This document shows positions 60,659 through 64,000 of a DNA stretch of 64,000 nucleotides, piece by piece (positions within the stretch are counted from its first letter, which is position 1; each line of letters begins with the position of its first letter). A program made the translations under genes and the position numbers. The notes beneath the pieces are model-generated. The model was not told where the DNA came from and ran no database searches. It saw only the letters and a list, made by a program, of their open reading frames with translations. Origin of the DNA: Cohnella sp. WQ 127256 (GTDB lineage Bacteria > Bacillota > Bacilli > Paenibacillales > Paenibacillaceae); the NCBI RefSeq assembly GCF_024519285.1, contig NZ_JAMZCY010000009.1, positions 124,001 to 188,000 on the forward strand, written 5' to 3'.

Positions 60659-61465
60659 ATGACGATGTTGAATATAAACGGAACTTCATTATTTTATGAA
60701 ATTCATGGGAGTGGAACACCCCTCATTTTTATTCATAGTCATGGATTATCCCATGAAATGTTCTTTCCTCAAATCCAATACTTTAGCAAAAAATACAAGG
60801 TTGTCCTCGTTGATCTAAGGGGAAATGGAAAATCCGGAGATTTGAAAATATCAAACGATGAAATCATGATAGCCCAAACCAACGATATTAAAATGCTACT
60901 TGAATATTTGGACATTTCAAAAGCGGTTTTCATAGGAGTATCAGATGGTGGCTTATTGGTTCAGAAATTCTCTTATTTATATCCGGAAATGGTTAGTGCC
61001 ATCATTCTATCGGACAGCTACAGTAACAATAAGATGAACGGTTTGTTCGGCAAGTTAGCTTCTGTAATCCAAGCAGCTTCTTGGGTAACTTACTATCTGC
61101 CTAGTGAATTATTTCTACGTTCTCTAAAAATAACTTATTATAGATGGAACATAGCCTATAGCGCTTTAAGAAATGAAACCCTCAAAAAAAGACCGACAAA
61201 TTGGATCAAACAAAGAATCGCACTTAGCAAGGTCGACCATACCTCATTGCTACCTCATATTAAAGTCCCTGCCTTATGTGTGGTTGGAGATTTTTCGTCG
61301 GATGGTATACGTCGGATGCAAGAAACAGCAGAATTGATTCCCAATTCACGGTTCAAGCTGATCGAAGATTCATTTGATCCAAGCAATCTGTGTCAGCCCC
61401 GTCAGTTTAATGATACGGTCATGGGGTTTCTCGAAGCTAACAAGGATCCAAGCATAAACGGCTAA
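60659..61465 (+). CDS. Alpha/beta-hydrolase-fold protein lacking the catalytic His
   Basis: About 268 aa from ATG 60659 (AAGGAG 9 nt upstream; an ATG at 60650 abuts it). Fold markers: GSGTPLIFIHSHGLSHEMFFPQ, VLVDLRGNGKSGD, nucleophile elbow GVSDGGLLVQ, and the acid-strand CVVGDFSSDGIRRM. Where homologues read PGAGHASNLEQP, this one reads EDSFDPSNLCQP, so the catalytic His is replaced by Asp. It follows khtU by about 30 bp, so it is probably co-transcribed. Likely not a classic esterase. Confidence 0.85.
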   Translation: MTMLNINGTSLFYEIHGSGTPLIFIHSHGLSHEMFFPQIQYFSKKYKVVLVDLRGNGKSGDLKISNDEIMIAQTNDIKMLLEYLDISKAVFIGVSDGGLLVQKFSYLYPEMVSAIILSDSYSNNKMNGLFGKLASVIQAASWVTYYLPSELFLRSLKITYYRWNIAYSALRNETLKKRPTNWIKQRIALSKVDHTSLLPHIKVPALCVVGDFSSDGIRRMQETAELIPNSRFKLIEDSFDPSNLCQPRQFNDTVMGFLEANKDPSING

Positions 61466-61594
61466 CGCCGTCCTTGGGGATAGAATAAAACCCACTCCCC
61501 TCTTTAACAATCAAAGATCGGAATGGGCTTAATGAACTCACTTGATAAGCTTGTTGAGATTTGAAAGGATATTAAAGCACGGAAGCTGGAAGGT

Positions 61595-62470
61595 CTATTG
61601 TGTTAAGTCATCAGGACCTTCCAGTGTCATCCGTCCAAGCTTGCCTGATCGAAGGTCTCTCAGTAGTAATGTCGCAGCCTTCTCGTAATCAACATTTCCT
61701 CCACTTACGATACACCCACGACGTCTACCAATACTCTCCAGAACTTCAATCGCCGACTGCATATCCGGCAATTCCGACGGAAGCCCTTCCAGTCCATATC
61801 GTTCACTTAAGGCAGAGCTATAATTCTCCACAAGCACCCGTAGCACGAAGCAAGCAACTTCATCAATATGAATGACATCTTCCTTGATTGCACCCGTAGC
61901 TGCAAGTCGGAAGCCTGCGATAGGATCATCGAATTTAGGCCACAAAATCCCAGGGGTGTCCAAGAGCTCAAGCTCTCCACCGAAACGGATCCACTGTTGC
62001 CCCTTTGTTACGCCTGGACGATCACCAGTAATGGCAATACTACGCCCAGCTAGACGGTTGATGAGAGTCGACTTCCCCACATTCGGTATTCCAACAATAA
62101 GCGCACGAATCGGACGGGGCTTCATCCCTTTGTCGATTTGGCGCTGGATCTTCTCTTTCACCAGTTCCTTCGCTTTGCTTGCAAGATCTTTAACTCCTGT
62201 GCCTACATTCGCATCTATCGCGTGTGTCGCAAGGCCCTTCGCACGGAAATATCGGCTCCACTCCGCCGTTTGCTCGGGGTCCGCCAAATCTGCCTTATTC
62301 AACAAGACAAGACGCGGCTTCGAGTTTGTAATTTCATCGACCATCGGATTTCGGCTCGATTGCGGAATGCGAGCGTCCAACAGCTCGAATACGACATCGA
62401 TAAGTTTAAGCTTTTCTTCGATTTGTCGTTTCGCCCGGGTCATATGTCCGGGAAACCATTGTATCGTCAT
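61595..62470 (-). CDS. rbgA: RbgA (YlqF), ribosome biogenesis GTPase
   Basis: 291 aa with circularly permuted G motifs: G4 LVLLNKADL, then G1 IVGIPNVGKSTLINRL, G3 ELLDTPGIL; starts MTIQWFPGHMTRAKRQIEEKL. It acts in late 50S assembly. Located between lepB and rnhB as in Bacillus, though here hydrolase, antiporter and other genes separate it from rnhB. Confidence 0.96.
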   Translation of the reverse strand: MTIQWFPGHMTRAKRQIEEKLKLIDVVFELLDARIPQSSRNPMVDEITNSKPRLVLLNKADLADPEQTAEWSRYFRAKGLATHAIDANVGTGVKDLASKAKELVKEKIQRQIDKGMKPRPIRALIVGIPNVGKSTLINRLAGRSIAITGDRPGVTKGQQWIRFGGELELLDTPGILWPKFDDPIAGFRLAATGAIKEDVIHIDEVACFVLRVLVENYSSALSERYGLEGLPSELPDMQSAIEVLESIGRRRGCIVSGGNVDYEKAATLLLRDLRSGKLGRMTLEGPDDLTQ

Positions 62471-62491
62471 CGTAGATCACCTCTCATACAT

Positions 62492-62519
62492 AAAGAAACG
62501 CGAGGGGGAGTCCCCTCGC
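62492..62519 (-). terminator. Terminator between lepB and rbgA
   Basis: On the minus strand GCGAGGGG-ACTC-CCCCTCGC is followed by GTTTCTTT, directly after the lepB stop. Confidence 0.78.
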
Positions 62520-62523
62520 CAGC

Positions 62524-63270
62524 TTAATGCTTCACTAGTTTAAATTCTTTAATCGGCCAGAAGATCAAGTCAGCACGTCCGACGATCTCATCCATTTGAA
62601 TGTAACCGATCATTCGGCTATCCTCACTGTTTGAACGATTATCCCCCATGACGAACACTGTACCCTCAGGCACTGTACCCTCTGGAAATTCGTTGTTTGG
62701 AAAGTTCGAGCGTTCATCATTTTGTTTATTATACAAGACTCCTGCTGCATGAGCCTCATCATACGCACTCTTTAAGTAAGTTTCGTCCAATGGTTCCCCA
62801 TTTATGTATACTTGATCGCCTTCGACCTTAACCGTATCTCCCGGCACCCCAATGACTCTCTTAATGAAATCCCGTCCTTCATCAGGAACGTGAAATACGA
62901 TTACTTCTCCGCGTTTAGGTTCGCGAATATCGTACAAAATTTTATTAACAATGATTCGTTCGCGATTCAAGAAGTTGGGCTGCATCGAGGGACCATCCAC
63001 AATAAACGGACTCACGAGAAACCATCTTATGACGAATACGAGTATCCCTGCAATGGCTAATGCTTTAATCCATTCTGTTAATTCTTTCCCAGCACGAGAT
63101 GTGTTCGGTTGATTAGGTCCGCCAGAACCAGAAGCACCCTGCTCCGAGCTTGCTACGCGTTCACCCCGTGAACCCTCTAGTTGTTGATCGCGAATCGCTT
63201 GATCATCGGAAGCAACGTTTGTTCCTAGCTCGGCTGATTCGTTTGGTTTATTATTCTGATGTTGATCCAT
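62524..63270 (-). CDS. lepB: Signal peptidase I
   Basis: About 248 aa from ATG 63270 (GAGGCG 7 nt upstream; the frame extends to 63285). A hydrophilic N-terminus is followed by one TM (WIKALAIAGILVFVIRWFLVSPFIV), nucleophile Ser in DGPSMQPNF and general-base Lys in DFIKRVIGVPGDTV, then FVMGDNRSNSEDSR. The N-terminal extension before the TM (about 65 residues) is longer than in B. subtilis SipS. Confidence 0.95.
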   Translation of the reverse strand: MDQHQNNKPNESAELGTNVASDDQAIRDQQLEGSRGERVASSEQGASGSGGPNQPNTSRAGKELTEWIKALAIAGILVFVIRWFLVSPFIVDGPSMQPNFLNRERIIVNKILYDIREPKRGEVIVFHVPDEGRDFIKRVIGVPGDTVKVEGDQVYINGEPLDETYLKSAYDEAHAAGVLYNKQNDERSNFPNNEFPEGTVPEGTVFVMGDNRSNSEDSRMIGYIQMDEIVGRADLIFWPIKEFKLVKH

Positions 63271-63303
63271 CCGCAATCGCCTCAAGCTTTCTTATAAAAA
63301 TAC

Positions 63304-63338
63304 AAAAAGGAGGACTTGAACACTGCCAAGCCCTCCTC
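63304..63338 (-). terminator. Terminator between rplS and lepB
   Basis: On the minus strand GAGGAGGGCTTG ... CAAGTCCTCC forms a stem followed by TTTTTG. Confidence 0.75.
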
Positions 63339-63347
63339 TGACGCCAA

Positions 63348-63692
63348 TTATCGAATTTCTTTGATCCGTGCTGCTTTACCACGCAGGTTGCGTAGGTAAT
63401 ACAGTTTCGCGCGGCGAACTTTACCGCGACGAGCCACTTCGATCTTTTCTAAACGTGGGGAATGTACTGGGAAAGCACGTTCTACACCAACGCCATAAGA
63501 AATTTTACGAACCGTGAAAGTTTCGCTAATACCGCCGCCGCGACGTTTAATAACAACGCCTTCGAACAACTGTACGCGCTCACGGGTACCCTCGACGACT
63601 TTCACGTGTACTTTAAGCGTATCGCCTGGACGGAAACTAGGAATGTCCTTGCGCAATTGCTCTTGCGTGATCGCTTGAATAAGGTTACTCAT
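63348..63692 (-). CDS. rplS: Ribosomal protein L19
   Basis: 114 aa from ATG 63692 (MSNLIQAITQEQLRKDIPSFRPGDTLKVHVKVVEG ...; AAGGAG upstream; the frame extends to 63740). RRGGGISETFTVRKISYGVGVERAFPVHSPRLEKIEV and RRAKLYYLRNLRGKAARI are L19 signatures. Part of the 50S-30S interface. Confidence 0.97.
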   Translation of the reverse strand: MSNLIQAITQEQLRKDIPSFRPGDTLKVHVKVVEGTRERVQLFEGVVIKRRGGGISETFTVRKISYGVGVERAFPVHSPRLEKIEVARRGKVRRAKLYYLRNLRGKAARIKEIR

Positions 63693-63800
63693 TAAGTGTT
63701 CACTCCTTCCATAACAGACGTTCTTACCCCGCTCCCCCAATGTCTTGCATTCGGATCATGGCGTGTAGAGGACCGTCCTACTTGTGTTTTCTATCAGTCA
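63693..63800 (-). promoter_or_regulatory. Probable L19 leader RNA
   Basis: The untranslated stretch between trmD and rplS holds AGTAGGACGGTCCTC and CAAGACATTGGG ... AGAACGTCTG in series, which agree with what I recall of the Firmicute L19 leader (autoregulatory site for L19). Not verified against a model. Confidence 0.6.
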
Positions 63801-63874
63801 GCTCCAGATGGAGCAGCTAGACAAAACAACATTTGAAATTTTATCATATTCACGAATAAATTACAACCATAGCT

Positions 63875-64000
63875 TTATGGCTTCGTAGCTTGTTCACGTT
63901 CCATTCGTACTTTTCGCAGCCACTTACGCTCCTCTAGAGTCAGCTCAGCTTGTTCAAGCAACTCTGGGCGACGGACTAACGTTCGCTCAAGCGATTGTCT
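63875..64000 (-). CDS. trmD: TrmD, tRNA (guanine-37-N1)-methyltransferase, C-terminal end
   Basis: The last 41 codons plus stop: RQSLERTLVRRPELLEQAELTLEERKWLRKVRME..., the characteristic TrmD C-terminus. It continues beyond the right edge. Followed by rplS as in Bacillus. Confidence 0.9.
   Translation of the reverse strand, partial: RQSLERTLVRRPELLEQAELTLEERKWLRKVRMEREQATKP

Overview
The window is a stretch of Paenibacillaceae-like Firmicute chromosome (Paenibacillus/Cohnella type) carrying one complete-looking, AT-rich prophage of about 38 kb. The host assignment rests on gene order. Reading right to left on the minus strand it runs trmD - rplS - lepB - rbgA(ylqF) - rnhB - ylqG - ylqH - yraN - (yifB) - sucC - sucD - dprA - topA - trmFO, the same backbone as the Bacillus subtilis trmD-to-trmFO region with extra genes inserted. 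A secreted protein with a copper-amine-oxidase-N-like stalk domain, typical of Paenibacillaceae, fits too.

Host left flank (1-7757): trmFO (cut by the window), topA, dprA and sucCD on the minus strand, then a 650-bp non-coding region and the 5' part of yifB/comM (Mg-chelatase-like AAA+ helicase) on the plus strand.

Prophage (about 7758-45777): it is inserted inside yifB/comM. Joining the flanks at the shared 10-bp core restores one uninterrupted reading frame of about 523 codons, so excision should rebuild the gene. A large serine recombinase lies at the left end. Next come a secreted stalk-domain cargo protein and small accessory genes. A long leftward late operon (30922 to 11365) follows: TerS, TerL, a small membrane protein, portal, ClpP-type prohead protease, HK97-fold capsid, connector proteins, contractile sheath, tube, a tail chaperone with an apparent -1 frameshift, tape measure, PBSX/Xkd-like baseplate, fibre and receptor-binding proteins, holin and M15 endolysin. 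This describes a myovirus. Right of the late operon are an HNH nuclease, small basic proteins, a Panacea-type antitoxin/toxin pair and two small membrane proteins. The outstanding gene is an 871-aa single-chain RNA polymerase of the YonO/QDE-1 two-barrel superfamily (D-x-D-G-D motif). It is preceded by an uncharacterised 362-aa protein, an 18-bp inverted repeat, a 22-bp-periodic iteron/operator array, a run of small early genes and a Cro/CI-like repressor.

Host right flank (45778-64000): the 3' part of yifB, a small unknown gene, a small alarmone synthetase (RelP/YwaC type), HflC-HflK, YraN, the FlhB-C-terminal-like YlqH, the hook-length-control-like YlqG, RNase HII, a DUF4166/SRPBCC-DoxX/DCC cassette, a NarL-type two-component system, a KhtT-KhtU potassium/proton antiporter followed by an alpha/beta-hydrolase-like protein that seems to lack its catalytic histidine, then RbgA, signal peptidase I, ribosomal protein L19 with a probable leader, and the 3' end of trmD.

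Working model (inference): the prophage shuts down ComM-dependent transformation functions, next to dprA, while integrated. It expresses its own multi-subunit-like RNA polymerase, possibly for the late operon, and keeps itself with a Panacea toxin-antitoxin module. All functions are read from sequence motifs and family knowledge; no search was run.
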